From NCBI GenBank assembly GCA_036023115.1, contig JAYKKT010000076.1, forward strand, positions 6,824,001 to 6,888,000: DNA of 64,000 nucleotides, read 5' to 3'. Below are positions 35,950-47,199 of this stretch, in pieces; the first letter of the stretch is position 1; every line of letters starts with the position of its first letter. The notes under the pieces were generated by a model that saw only the letters and a list, made by a program, of their open reading frames with translations, had not been told where the DNA came from and did not search any database. The position numbers and the translations under genes are program-made. The stretch comes from Brasenia schreberi. Lineage: Eukaryota; Streptophyta; Magnoliopsida; Nymphaeales; Cabombaceae.

Positions 35950-37506
35950 CCTAAATTTCCAAGATAGCTCTAGCTGGGGGCGGGACTCTAAGCACTCCTC
36001 GGATCACTACTTGTGTGGCTTTTTTGTATATGATAAGAAAAGGTGGTGTGTGATAAGTAGTGAAGCCAGTATATGATGCATGCACTAAACCTTTCGAAGT
36101 TGAGAAAGCACATACCTCTTTTCCCTTCCCACTGGTACTTGCGTGATTGGGGAAGGGTTCTTTAAGCACAACTTGGGCAGACTCTGGTTCCTCAGTGACC
36201 TGGAGCCGGCCCTGCTCTATCAAGTTTTCAATTTTATTTAAAAGGGAGAAACATTTGTTCATATCATGGCCTTTGAGCCGATGATATTTATAAAATTTGT
36301 TCGAAAATCTCCCTTTTGGAGGGGTCCCCTCGGGAATTTCAGGGAGTATTACCAACCCTTAGGCGAGTAGGAGGTCAAGGACCTCTGAGACAGGTTGTCC
36401 CAATGGGGTATACTCCTGTTTTTCAAATATTTTTTGAAAATTTTTCTCGTTTTTTGGTTCGAGCTTCTTTGAAGTGCCCACCGGGTTTGACTCCACTCGG
36501 ACATTTGCAATCTTTTGGGGTTTTGCCCCTTTGTCCGCCAAGGGTAGCCCGTAAGTTCCCGGTTTTTCAAATCTCATTTTTTAAAGAATTTTTTCCTTCC
36601 ACAAGTCATCGTAGACTCCCTTTTTTAGATTGGTTTCAAATAGGGAAGTTTTTTTAATTAACTTGTGAAAGGTGGAAATTTCATGCAATGATAGAAGAGT
36701 TTTTATCTCCATTTTAAAATTTTTGAGGATGAGCATTACTACGCATCCTTCGGAGATGGACTCTCTTACTTGCCCAAGGAGGGACCTCCATCGAACGATG
36801 AATGCATGTACATCCTCGTTCGAAGCTTGTTTTGTGTCCCTCAAGGTGTTCAAAGTGGGCGTTACTTTCACGTTGTGCGAAAATCTTTGCATAAAGCTAT
36901 TCGCTAACTCTTCAAAAGTAGCGAACTAGCTTAAGTTGTAGGAAGCAAGCCATTTTGAAGCAGTCCCCTTGAGAGAAAGAGGAAACCAATATATCCATTT
37001 CGCAGAGTCCTTTTTTTTTTGTGGGCTCTACGATAAAAGAGTTATAGGTGGGATCTAGGATCCCCCGTGCCATCATACCGATGGAAATTCAGTATATCGT
37101 CATCGCTATCTGTTTCATAATCTAAAGGAAGGAAGTCAGACAGGGCGTACAATCTTTTTTCTTTGTTTTGTCCCTTAAACAGTTATTGAAGGGCTTTTCG
37201 ATCCTTCAGTGTGAAGGAATCGTGATATTGGTCCCCCTCCATTGCGGAGGTTTCCTTATATTTTTTTGACTTGGCAGGTCTTTTCTTGGCTTTGGCGGGT
37301 TCGCCATGAGATGAGCAGGAGACGGCTGCCTCAGCCTCCTGGCTAAGGGCATCGATTCTTGCATCAATTTTTGCTTCGAATTCCTTGTGCAAGTTTTCTA
37401 ACTCTTCTTTTTTGTATTTGAGTTAAGTTTTTGAAATTTTCTTCGAAAGGGAACTTGACGAGTGCGAGGCTCGGCTAGTCACTTCATTGGAGCCTAAACT
37501 AGACAT
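35950..37506 (-). pseudogene. gag of the Tat-like element, broken
   Basis: It starts at ATG 37506 (MSSLGSNEVTSRASHSS), just inside the 5' LTR, with a stop about 28 codons in. A coiled, Glu/Lys-rich N-terminus follows (37,183-37,392), then the capsid-type domain with FHRYDGTGDPR near 37,070, WFPLSLKGTASKW near 36,970, NSFMQRFSHN near 36,890 and VHAFIVRWRSL. Near 36,290 the zinc-knuckle equivalent YKYHRLKGHDMNKCFSLLNK is seen, with its first Cys replaced by Tyr. Several frameshifts and stops break it. Confidence 0.85.
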
Positions 37507-37609
37507 AACTCAACAAATTTTGAAATCCTACAAATGTAAATAGGCAAAAGTTTAAACACTTTTTGGAAAAAATTTCAGAGTTTTGTTTGTTTTATCGAAG
37601 TTTGCTTAA

Positions 37610-37638
37610 GCCCCGTGACCCACCAAGCGTGCCAAAAA
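37610..37638 (-). other. Candidate primer-binding site of the Tat-like element
   Basis: Directly inside the right (5') LTR the minus strand reads TTTTTGGCACGCTTGGTGGG. A TGG start within a few bases of the LTR end is the usual layout for pairing with a tRNA 3' CCA end. I did not match it to a particular tRNA. Confidence 0.5.
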
Positions 37639-38302
37639 CTGTAACGTCAAAATTTTCACTCCTGGTTTTTGAGACCGAAAATGAACCTTTTTGCACCTAA
37701 GTCGTTTCTACGAGCGTGCTAGCTAGCTTACTCAAGCTAGCAAAGGTTTTTGAAATATTCTGACTTTTTGGCGATTGTGAGAAAGCGGGATCTTTTCGCT
37801 TAAACCTTCTTAAACCGATGCTCAAGGGTCAGTTTAAATGCTTAGAAACTTCGATTTTTACAAAACTTTGAAATATCTGTGTTTTACGAATTCGATGTAT
37901 GCCTTGTTTGCAAATTTTATTACGACTTTTGGACGTCCCTAAGTCTTTGGAGTTTTAGCTATTTAGGCCTGATATGTGTGTAAATATGTGACCTATTTTC
38001 AACGTGGTTTGTGTGAGGATTCAAGGTTTCTTTGAAAGTGAACGAATGCAAGGATGCAAAATCTCTTCAAGTTTTGAAAGTGATGATGTGAGCTAGGCTC
38101 GAATTGAAAGGACAACTCACACAACTTTCACTAATGTAAATACCCGAAATTGAAGTGTAACTCATGCAACTTTCACCAATGTAAATACCCGAAATGTAAA
38201 GCAACTCACGCGACTTAAATGTAAATCCACACAAAGGAAAATGCAACTCGACTTAAAGTAAACTCACATGACTTGAAAATATATAAATATGTTGTATCCT
38301 AA

Positions 38303-38732
38303 GAGCGAAAAGGCTCAATGTGTGTGAGTGTAAAGAGCAGAAAGGCTCGAGTGCTTTGTGTATGTTTCTCGTGTGAAATTGAAATGACAACTCACACAAC
38401 TTGAAGTAAATCCACCCGAAATTAAATTGCAAACACAACTTTCACTAAAGTAAATACCCGAATTGAAGTATATATGTTTAGCTTAAGAGCGGAAAGGCTC
38501 AATGTGTGTGAGTGTGAAGAGCGAAAAGGCTCGAGTGGGCGTGGGTGTCTTTGTGTGAAATTGAAATTGCAACTCACACAGCTTTCACTAAAGTAAATAC
38601 CCAAATTGAAGTATATATGTTTAGCTTAAGAGCAGAAAGGCTCAATGTGTGTGCAATCGTGTGCAATATAAGAGCGAAATGGCTCAAGTGCATGTGGGTG
38701 TCCTTTGTGTACAGTTAAGAGCGAGAAGGCTC
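38303..38732. repeat. Array of mini-hairpin repeats in the right LTR
   Basis: Seven copies of GAGC-N6-GCTC lie within 430 bases, at 38303, 38335, 38487, 38519, 38630, 38672 and 38719. They are embedded in repeated phrases with CTCAATGTGTGTG and AACTCACACAACTT. The arms are constant while the loop varies. Related copies occur at 25609 and 25681 in the left LTR and 29846, 30090, 30200 and 30348 in the solo LTR. Confidence 0.85.
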
Positions 38733-40104
38733 AAGTGCACGTGTGTGGTTGTGTATCATACACAAATATTACATTTCGGGAGAGACTTCGCTCCATTATT
38801 ACAACCCCGTATCAAATTGAATTTACTTTAAACGAGTAATGTAAAACCAAATGTAAATAACACTTACAAGTGGTCGGTTTTGCCTCTCGAGTCGCTTGGG
38901 TCCGTCCTTCTTGGCAACCACGAGGTAAGTCCCTTTAGGTGGGTTCCGACGTGAGACTTGGGTGTGGGTTCACTTGGGCGCATCCAAATGGGTTTGGGCC
39001 TAGTCTTGGCTGGGTTCGCCTAAGGGGTTAGGTTTAGGATATGGTGGGTATGGTCCTAGCTAGGTCTAGGCTTTGGTTTAGGAAGGGGGGAAGGAGCTAG
39101 GCCAGCCAAAGGTAGGCCGGTTGGGTGGGTTGTCAAGGTTGGTGCACGGCGAACAAGTCTTGGCCGAGTGGTAGGTGCACTCAGCTGGTTTAGGGTGCGG
39201 GATATGGAGTACTTTGGGACAGGCCTAGGCGTAGCTGGGGGTGTGGTAGGGGCGCCGCTGGGGTGTAGTAAGGGCGTTGCTGGGGTGTCAAGCCGGGGCG
39301 CAGCTAGGATACGGCAGGGGCGCTGCTGAGGAGCGGCTAGGGCACAGCAGGCCGGGGCGTAGATGAGGCATGGGTGAGGCGCTGCTGGGGTGCAGGTTGT
39401 GAGGTGCTACTAGATCGTGGCTAGGGTGCGGGACGATGATGAGGTGCGGCAGGGGGTGCATGTTGGGTGTCTAGGGGCGCTGTTGAGGCGCAGGCAGGGG
39501 CGCAGGTGAGGCAGGGGTGAGGCTGGTTGGGGCGTAGCAGGTCGGGTGGGGTGCGTAGGTGAAGCGCGGAAGAAGGAGGGCAGACTGAGTGCCAAGTGCA
39601 CTCGATTCTGGTTTGGGGTCGATTTGGGATAGTTAGGGTTGAGTCGGTTAGGTTTTAGGTGATGGCTGAGTGGAGTCGGTTTAGGGGTTATGGGTGGAGT
39701 CGGTTGGGTGAAGTGAGGCGGTAATGGCTAGGTTAGGGTGGAGTTTAATGGAGTCGGTTGGGGCAAATGGGCTAGGTCTAGTTGGGATTTAATGGAGTTG
39801 GTTGGGACAAGTGGGCTAAGTCTAGGCTAGGTTTGGGTTAGGTTTAGTAGCTAGGTCAGGGTTAGGTTTAGGGACCTACCTCTTGGAGCCGAGTCCACCT
39901 TGTGTAGCCCATGTCCATGTCATTTGCAGCCGTGTTGTTGCAGCCCCAATCTAGGTCTTGATCAACAAGGCTTGAACCCACCTCACCCTTGGTTGAGCCC
40001 ACATGGCTATAGCCCACCAATGTTGACTTTTGCACCCACTCACTCTCTCTCTTTCCAAGGCTCCGAGACAAGTTCACGTGAACTTTTTCACCCCCCCTTA
40101 GTCT

Positions 40105-40112
40105 TATTTATA
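40105..40112 (-). promoter_or_regulatory. LTR TATA box
   Basis: TATAAATA on the minus strand (CCTATAAATAAG in context) about 640 bases inside the 5' LTR, the expected place for the retrotransposon promoter. The equivalent site in the left LTR reads AATAAATA. Confidence 0.55.
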
Positions 40113-40752
40113 GGCCAAGGGGTGGGTCTTGGGTTTGGATCTTGAATTTGGTCTTTGAGATCCAAATTCGATCCAAATACTATTTGGGTTTGGATCTAGA
40201 TATTTATGTTCAGATTCAATCCAAAATCTTCTTTCTTTAATCCTTCTTGGTGTTTTGAGACGGGCGGTTTTGCACGGTCCCTGGCTTTCTCAGTGCTCCA
40301 TTTTGGGCTAGGTTTTTCCCAGCTTTCTTATCCGACCATCTTCTCACTTTTCAAACTTCGTTTTGTTTGATTTCTGATTTTTCAAGCTTGGGGTTGGATT
40401 TCTGAGATCTTTATCGATGCTTTGTCTTCGTATTTTCCATTCCGGGGCTGAAGTCTGCTTCTGGCCTAGATGTTCATTTTGCTTTTTGGCCTTGTTTTCA
40501 TCCAACCGGGCTGAATTTTTGCTTTTCGACCTGTTTTGGAGCTATTTTTCGATCAGGATTCACCTGCTTGATTTAGCTGCTTAACAAAATTTGGGTTTTG
40601 GCCCGGGTTAAGAACCTTTATTTTAAAGGATTTTGAGACAAAATTTTAAAACTTTGCAACTCCGAGCTTTTGAAAGTTCAAAATTGGTTTGAAAATGGTT
40701 TTTGAAAACTAGGTGTTTGTTTTGAAAATAATCTTATTTTGGGGTGTTTACA

Positions 40753-42258
40753 ACTGCCCAACACTCAGAACCATAGAACATGGCAGGTCTAATTGCTACT
40801 CTATAATATTTACCTTTTACCTTTAATGGTATCTTCTTATTACAAAGAATACCTGATGCTCCTCTTCATTTTAACCAACCAGCATTAATTTTATGCATAA
40901 CATATCCATCAATTCTTCCATTACTTTGAAAAATTGACCCTAAGTATTTAAAATTTTCCTTTTGGGGATACAATGTGTGCCAATTTTAATTTTTATGTCC
41001 TCTAAAGTAACCAAATGATCAAACTTACATTCCATGTATTCTGTCTTTGTTTTACAAAGTTGGAGGCCTTTCCTTTCTAATGCTTCTCTGCATAGTTCCA
41101 ATTTTCTATTAACTTTTTACTTAGACTCTTTCACTAACACAATGTCATCTGTAAATAACATACACCAAGGTACATCATCTTGAATATATTTTATTAACTC
41201 ATCAATCACCATTATAAATAAATATAGAATTAAAGTTGATCCTTGATGTAACACAATATTAAATTCAAAGAAATCTGTCTTTCCTTCATGAGTCCTCACA
41301 CATGTTTTTGTACCATCGTATATGTCTCTTATAAGGTTTATGTATGACAATGGGATACCTCTTTTTTCCAAGGTTCTCCAAAGAACCTCCCTTGGTACCC
41401 TATCATAGGCTTTTTCTAGATCAATAAATATCATGTGAAGGTCTTTCTTTTTTTCTTTAAAATGTTTCATAAGACGTCTCAAAAGGTGAATCACTTCAAC
41501 AGTGGATATGCCTGGCATGAATCCAAATTTGTTCTCTGTTGTACTTGATACTTGTCTTAACCTACGATCGATAATTCTTTCCCACAATTTCATAGTATGG
41601 CTCATTAACTTGATACCTTGATAATTCGCACAATTCTGAATCTCTCTCTTGTTTTTATAGATGGTATAAGTGTACTTGCTCTCCATTCCTCGGGCATCTT
41701 TTGGTTTCTCCATATTCCATTAAATAAACTTGTGAGCCAAGTGATTCCTATTTCTCTGAGTATTTTCCAAACTTCTATAGGAATATTGTCTCGTGCTACC
41801 GATTTACCACCCTTCGTATGTTTAAGAGCCTCTTTGACTTTATTCTTTTGAATACGTTGGTAGAAATTATGGTTTATATACTTTTCTGATTGGGCTAACT
41901 CTCCTAATCTAATACTAACATCTTTATTTTCATTAAAAAGCTTATAAAAATAGTTTTTTCATCTATTTCTTATATTATCATTTGCCACTAGAATTTTTTC
42001 ATCATCGTCCTTGAAGCATCTAACATAATTAAAATCTTTAGTTTTATTATCTCTAGCCCTAGCTATACTAAAAATATCTCTTTCACCCTCTTTTAAGTTG
42101 AGTCTTTTATATAAATCCTCCCAAATTTTAGCTTTTGCTTCACTCACAACCTTTTTCGCTTCCTTCTTTGCTTTCTTATAAGACTCTAAAGTTTCACTAG
42201 TTTTCTTAGCATAATGTAATTTGTAACATGCCCTCTTTGCCTTGATTTTATTTTGCAC
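40753..42258 (-). pseudogene. RTE LINE reverse transcriptase, broken, 5' and main part
   Basis: The open piece at 41117-41713 carries reverse transcriptase blocks in order: NYQGIKLMSHTMKLWERII, KFGFMPGISTVE, DLEKAYDRVPREVLW, CVRTHEGKTDFF, then CMLFTDDIVLV. The catalytic box reads F-T-D-D where RTE elements usually have F-A-D-D. A lysine-rich linker precedes it at 41,959-42,258. At 40,753 the frame is cut by the gypsy insertion, and the last part of the protein continues at 24,480-24,884. Confidence 0.88.
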
Positions 42259-42259
42259 T

Positions 42260-43210
42260 ACTTCACTCCACTACCAAGCTTCTTTTTATGCCGGTACACC
42301 TTCCTTAGATACACCTAATACATCTTTCGCCACTTTCCTAATATGTATAGCCATATTGTTCCACATATCACAAGGTGTACCAACATAATTCCAAACATCT
42401 CCTTGAAGGACTTTCTGTTTAAATATATCTACTTTCTCACTTTTGAGGTTCCACCATTTAGTTTGAATAGCTCATTGCACTCTTTTCCTCTTTGTCCATT
42501 TATTTATTTGTAAATCCATAACTAAAAGTCGATGTTGGGTGGTTAAGCTTTCTCCTGGAATTACCTTGCAATCTTTACAACACGCTCTATCTTTTTTTCT
42601 AGAAATAAAGTAATCAATTTGTGTTTGTGATAAGCCACTCTTATAAGTAATTAAATGTTCACCTCGTTTTTTGAATATTGTATTGACTATAAAGAGATCA
42701 AATGCCATAGCAAAATTTAAAATCTCCCTACCTTATTTATATCCCCAAAACCAAAGTTTTCATGAATACCTTGATATCCTAATGCCTCTTTACCGACATG
42801 TTCATTTAAGTCTCCTAAACAAATCATCTCCCTTTGTGGAATCTTTTGAATCACCTTATCTAACTCTTCCCAAAAAGCTATCTTTATACTATCTTCTAGT
42901 CCTACTTGGGGTGTGTAAGCACAAACTATATTCAAAACCTTTGCTCCTAACACTAATGTCAACGTCATGATTTAGTCACTATATCATTGTATGTCTACTA
43001 TACTATCCTTTAAATGTTTATTTTGTGATAATACCAACTCCGTTTCGAGCCTTTTCCTTACCTGAGTGCCATAATTTAAAACCAGTATCCTCTATCTCCT
43101 TTACTTTTTCTCCAACCCACTTTGTCTCTTGTAAACATAGAATATGAATCTTTCTCCGAATCATAGTATCTACCAACTCCATTAGCTTAGCGGATAATGT
43201 TCCGATATTT
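42260..43210 (-). pseudogene. RTE LINE endonuclease domain, broken
   Basis: Minus-strand reading in several frames shows the apurinic-endonuclease-like domain that nicks target DNA. It runs from a KWVGEKVKEIEDTGFKLW segment near 43,120, through NIVCAYTPQVGLEDSIK and ICLGDLNEHVGKEALGYQG (42,780-42,930), to QIDYFISRK and CKDCKVIPGESLTTQHRLL (42,500-42,650). The G-D-L-N and Q-I-D motifs are active-site landmarks of this fold. Stops and frameshifts separate the pieces. Confidence 0.85.
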
Positions 43211-43640
43211 CAAGAATCAATACGAATCTTATTATCTAGGACTAGCTTCCTTACCCCCCGCATCTATCCATATTGAAAATGCGGAGACCCTCTCTGTAAA
43301 TTATTCACTACATTCGGGTGACAATGTAGCGATACTAACTTCTTTACCTACACCCGTCCATGATGTGAGAATCCTCTCTGTAATTGATTCACTATATTCG
43401 GGCGAAAATATAGTGGCCCTTGCTTACTTATCACTGCATTATGGCTCTATAGCACGTCGTTAGGTGGGGATACCCCAAATCAATGCTCATAATTTGTGTA
43501 ATCTATGGTATAAAAATCCGACAAAGTTTTATGCTGGCTATCGGAAGCCTAACACAACCCTCCTCCTTTATTCGGGCTTGGGACTGACAATGCAAGGGTG
43601 ATACCTTACATGGGCAGAGTTCACCAAAACCTTGTCAAAC

Positions 43641-45167
43641 TCACACAAAATTGATAATTATTAGTGCTCAATACAACATCATAACAAACATTTAATTATT
43701 TCAAACACTAAATGTCAAATAACTTATGTTGAAGAAAACTCTACAAAATCCATTAAAAACAATAAATAACTTCTCCTAAGAGAAGTCTTCAAAATAGGAG
43801 AAATAATTTGTTACACATGGCATTAAGACTTAACTAACTTTTTACCAATAAAACCAACAATTAAAAAAATTCTAGACATAGTTGTTAAATGGAATTAACT
43901 TCACGAAATTTGTTACATGCATCAAAAATGATAAATCATAGATTTTTGATGATCAAGTTCCCCAGAACAATCTTCAAACCACTTACCGATACAAAACCTT
44001 GTGAAGAAACTTATATTTTAAGTAATAATATTTATGTCCAAGGATGACAAGATTTAAATTAATATCTCACCTAAATTTCTTATAAACATATCTCTCACAC
44101 TTAAACTCAAGTTCGTCATGAAGATAATTAACCAAATATAAAAAATCTCACAAATTTCTTATAATCATTCCATAGCTATTCGATAACTATTTCAAGTCGT
44201 AGATGTTGTCGGAGTAAGAGATCATCAATAAGGGCACTCTAGTGCATTGTAGATTATTATTCAATACTTGTGTCACCTGATGATGATGCCATGTGAATCG
44301 CTAGAAACATGTGAAGTATATGGCTAACCTAATAACAAAAGTTTCGTAAGGGGATTGGAGCAGGCTACCATGAAACAAAAGATTTTTCTAAAAATATTTA
44401 AAACTACTATACTAATATGTCCAAGGTCCAATATTGAAATCATTTCAAAGGTTTTTCTGGACTTTGTACATGTCAAAAAAGAATTTGAAACATCTTGACA
44501 TTCTTGAGAATAGGGCTGAGTCAAATAGCAATGATATGACACATTTCTTTTTATATGATTTCACAAACCCAAGGACTTGATTGTATTGAAAATACTTATG
44601 AGGATGAAATATTCACATTCTTAAAACAATATTTTCATCATATTCAAAACATTATAGTTGATTCCCCATGCATAAGATATAATATATACCATCCTTGTAT
44701 CAACACTTATCACTTATCACATGCATGTTTTTACCTCATATAAACTTCCACCATACTTCTCATTCTGGGAACTTTATCTATATTGAAAATTATACAACTA
44801 TCATATGTTGTTAACCAAGATCAGTTAACGTAAACCCTAAAGAAATTATGAACAACAATCGATCAACTTTAACTCTCAAAGAATCATTGCCTCAATCTTA
44901 GGTATTACATTACTCCTAGTACCTCAATATGTATCACAATTCCTTTGAAGCTTCAATAAGGGTTGTTATCAACTCTGTTCTCATAAAACTCTATGCATCT
45001 TAACTGTTAGTATTTTACATAGTTCAATCAATGTTATTGTAAATCTAAAATGCTCCAAATGTTATAATCACCACACCCTACACATACCTAAAATCTATTA
45101 GAACTCCTTGAACTCAAAAAATTAAGAACTATATAGTCAGCCTAACCTTAGGAATTGTTGTCCAATT
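43641..45167 (-). other. 5' interior of the outermost gypsy element
   Basis: AT-rich, decayed DNA between the LINE insertion and the right LTR of the outermost element. No gag domain can be read. Confidence 0.35.
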
Positions 45168-45180
45168 GCTCTAGTATCAC

Positions 45181-45800
45181 TATGCCACAACCCAAGTTTA
45201 AGGACGTCACCTCCATCAAGCCCATGATGATCCGTCCAGTGTGTCACTAGGAGTCCAAGGAGGGAGATGACTAGTTTTTCCAAATATAAACAAAAGGAAA
45301 AATTATGGGATTCCCTCATAATGGCTAAAAATACCATACATGGATCATGTAACTATTTGCTAGATTGGATGAAGGAATCAAATCCAAAAGGCTCACTCTA
45401 TGTGCATCACCTAGACAATGCACAAGTATTTTGTTTGGACTCGGGCCTTCAATTCACAATATCTACTCTTGCCAATAGTTGGCTAACAACCAAAGATTCA
45501 AGGAAACAATTGAACAAATCTCATACCTCCAAAGATCATCAATTTTACCAGATTATTCATCGATTTCCTTCTATTTCGAGCCAAGCCTATTACTCTATTA
45601 AAAAGAATCTAATTTTCCCTTTTAATAGTTGTACATCTCATCCGAGATCAGAAGCATCTCCTTTTGATTTGGGTTTCTACCTCGTCATTAGGTTCCAATT
45701 TTTTATTTCTTCCACTTCTATTTCTTTTTTCTTATTTGGTCTAGTTTACAAGCGGGTTTGGGCCTAGCCCAAGCACGAATACCTTTACTGTGAACTAATC
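45181..45800 (-). repeat. Right (5') LTR of the outermost gypsy element
   Basis: Begins next to the primer-binding-site-like sequence at 45,168-45,180 and shares two ordered phrases with the left LTR. It is shorter and strongly diverged, so the right limit is approximate. Confidence 0.4.
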
Positions 45801-46940
45801 TTGAGACTAACATGGTGACTCTTTTTAGATATAAGTTCTCATAAATTGGTAAATTACATTTTTTGACAAATCAAAATTTTAATCATAATATTAAAACGTT
45901 TAATCATGTATTAACATGGTTTCACATAAACAAGGTTATTTGAGTTTATTGAAGCCAAATCAATTGGTCAATCGTGTTTGAGTTTATCTCACCTAGATGA
46001 ATTATGTTTAATGTGTTCAAGATTGACACACATTCAAAATTTGTACTTTGAAGTTTAGGATTGATGCTTTAGCAGGCTAAAAAAATTCAGATGGTTCCGA
46101 TTTCATTTCGCAAAACCAACTCATATCAAACTAGCTAAGATTGAGTGGTTGGATTCAACTAATGGAACCACACCTCAAAAGGTGACCCTCTTGGGCTCTA
46201 AATGAAGCATGATGATTACTAGGGACATATTCAGAGGTACCATAATTAGTTGGTTGTTTGCTCGTAATTTGGAAGTGAAAAGCTAGTTCAATTGAAACTC
46301 AAGAGATGGAGAGAAAAGGAAGGGGCATAAACTAAATAAGAAAGAAGAGATATTTCATAGAGAAATCAAATTAAGAATCTATCTATAATCGAAGATACTA
46401 AAATTTGTGCAAGTACATCTCTTTTATAGAGTAAGGGTGTCTGCGACATTTCATAGTTTGTTTTTTATGCAACCAATAAGATAGCTATCCTATTTAATTA
46501 AGAAACTTCTAATCATCAAATTCACATAAGCAAACCCTAAATAGACTTAAAGAAAAATCCAGTGCAACTAGTAGGAGGGTCAATTGCCCTCAAGGGTATG
46601 CTCAATCAGCTTCACCATGTCATCAAAGGGGCCCATATGTTCTAGCCAAACCTCTAATGGGTTGGATATCATCCTTTAGTGTAGCTCCAAACTAGTCAAC
46701 ATCTTCAATGGATTGGGGAGTGATGCCTAGGCTCTCAACTAGTTAAATCTTGAGCTCACAAGCATGCTTTTAAGCAATGGTTGTTCATACTTTCCTCATT
46801 ATGGTTGCTCACAAGGTGACCTTCATCAGTTTACACCACCACACTTTCCTCATTTTGGTTCTCTAACACTTTCATTTAGTTGTGGTTCAATGTATGGTTT
46901 GAGTTGAGATAATGGATATTCACACTTCTAAGCAATGGTT
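45800..46940. other. Unassigned stretch
   Basis: No gene is recognised. The right end leads into a gypsy integrase remnant. Confidence 0.4.
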
Positions 46941-46949
46941 GTTCATAAC

Positions 46950-47165
46950 CTGGCTTTCTAACCTTGTTGATGATTTTGAAGGGTTCATAATACTTAAGGA
47001 GCAACTTCAATTGTGGTGAGTCAATTAGGTCAATGTCTTGGGAGGTATGAGAGTGGCCTAATCTCCCACTTTATTCATGCTTAGGCATTCCTTATCAAAT
47101 TAGGACTTTATGCACTCTTCAGCTTGAGCTATGTTCTCTTCTAATTTCTTTAAAATAGTGTGAAC
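46950..47165 (-). pseudogene. Ty3/gypsy integrase C-terminal remnant
   Basis: The minus strand, with several stops, reads KKLEENIAQAEECIKS, then a decayed G-D segment, then LKLLLKYYEPFKIINKV. That order matches the end of gypsy integrase, where the usual wording is LxPRYYGPFxIIxKVG. It is a separate, old fragment outside the nest. Confidence 0.55.
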
Positions 47166-47199
47166 TCACGCAAACAAATTTGACTTCTCATATACTACC

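Larger units (their letters stand above)
24885..40752 (-). mobile_element. Tat-like Ty3/gypsy retrotransposon inside the LINE
   Basis: A 15.9-kb minus-strand element with LTRs at 24885-27657 and 37640-40752. The LTRs start TGTAA and end TTTACA (TTTATA in the left copy). The flanking duplication is ACTAC at 24880-24884 against ACTGC at 40753-40757; the second LINE copy at 55,078 keeps ACTGC, so the left copy mutated. The order gag, protease, reverse transcriptase, RNase H, integrase on the minus strand is that of Ty3/gypsy. The protease phrase YNLLLGRPWIH and integrase wording point to the Tat clade, which is an inference. A 2.86-kb solo LTR interrupts the integrase. All genes are broken. Confidence 0.93.
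37640..40752 (-). repeat. Right (5') LTR of the Tat-like element
   Basis: 3,113 bp. Read on the minus strand, U3 runs from 40,752 to a TATA box at 40105-40112, and a long R-U5 part of about 2.4 kb follows. It holds more copies of the GAGC-loop-GCTC repeat than the left LTR, and the GC-rich minisatellite at about 39,230-39,560. Confidence 0.93.
24470..43625 (-). mobile_element. RTE-type LINE, nearly full length, split by a gypsy element
   Basis: A non-LTR retrotransposon on the minus strand. Its 3' end at about 24,478 is the simple tail (GTT)n (CAACAACAAC on the plus strand). The flanks carry an exact 15-bp target-site duplication CAAAACCTTGTCAAA at 24455-24469 and 43626-43640. Removing the nested gypsy insertion leaves about 3.3 kb, the size expected for a complete plant RTE. 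It encodes an endonuclease and a reverse transcriptase, both broken by frameshifts and stops. A second, older copy lies at 54.68-57.65 kb. Confidence 0.88.
22470..45800 (-). mobile_element. Old Ty3/gypsy element, outermost level of the nest
   Basis: A decayed minus-strand LTR element whose interior was split by the RTE LINE at 24,470-43,625. At 23,381-23,410 the minus strand reads CAAATTTCGGGGATGAAAC followed by a purine-rich CTAAGGGAGTAGATAG. This is the usual end of the chromovirus polyprotein plus polypurine tract, marking the inner edge of the left (3') LTR. At 45,168-45,180 the minus strand has TGATACTAGAGC, 9 of 12 matches to the initiator-Met primer-binding site TGGTATCAGAGC, marking the inner edge of the right (5') LTR. 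The LTRs share phrases such as GAGATGACTAG near one end and CTACCTC-TCAT-AGGTTCC near the other. The remaining interior has no readable pol. Confidence 0.5.

Noticed and set aside
41618..42970. Plus-strand frames across the LINE
   Set aside because: They are antisense to the well-supported RTE endonuclease and reverse transcriptase.
45267..45767. 166-residue plus-strand frame
   Set aside because: No family resemblance, and it overlaps the right LTR of the outermost gypsy element, which reads on the other strand.
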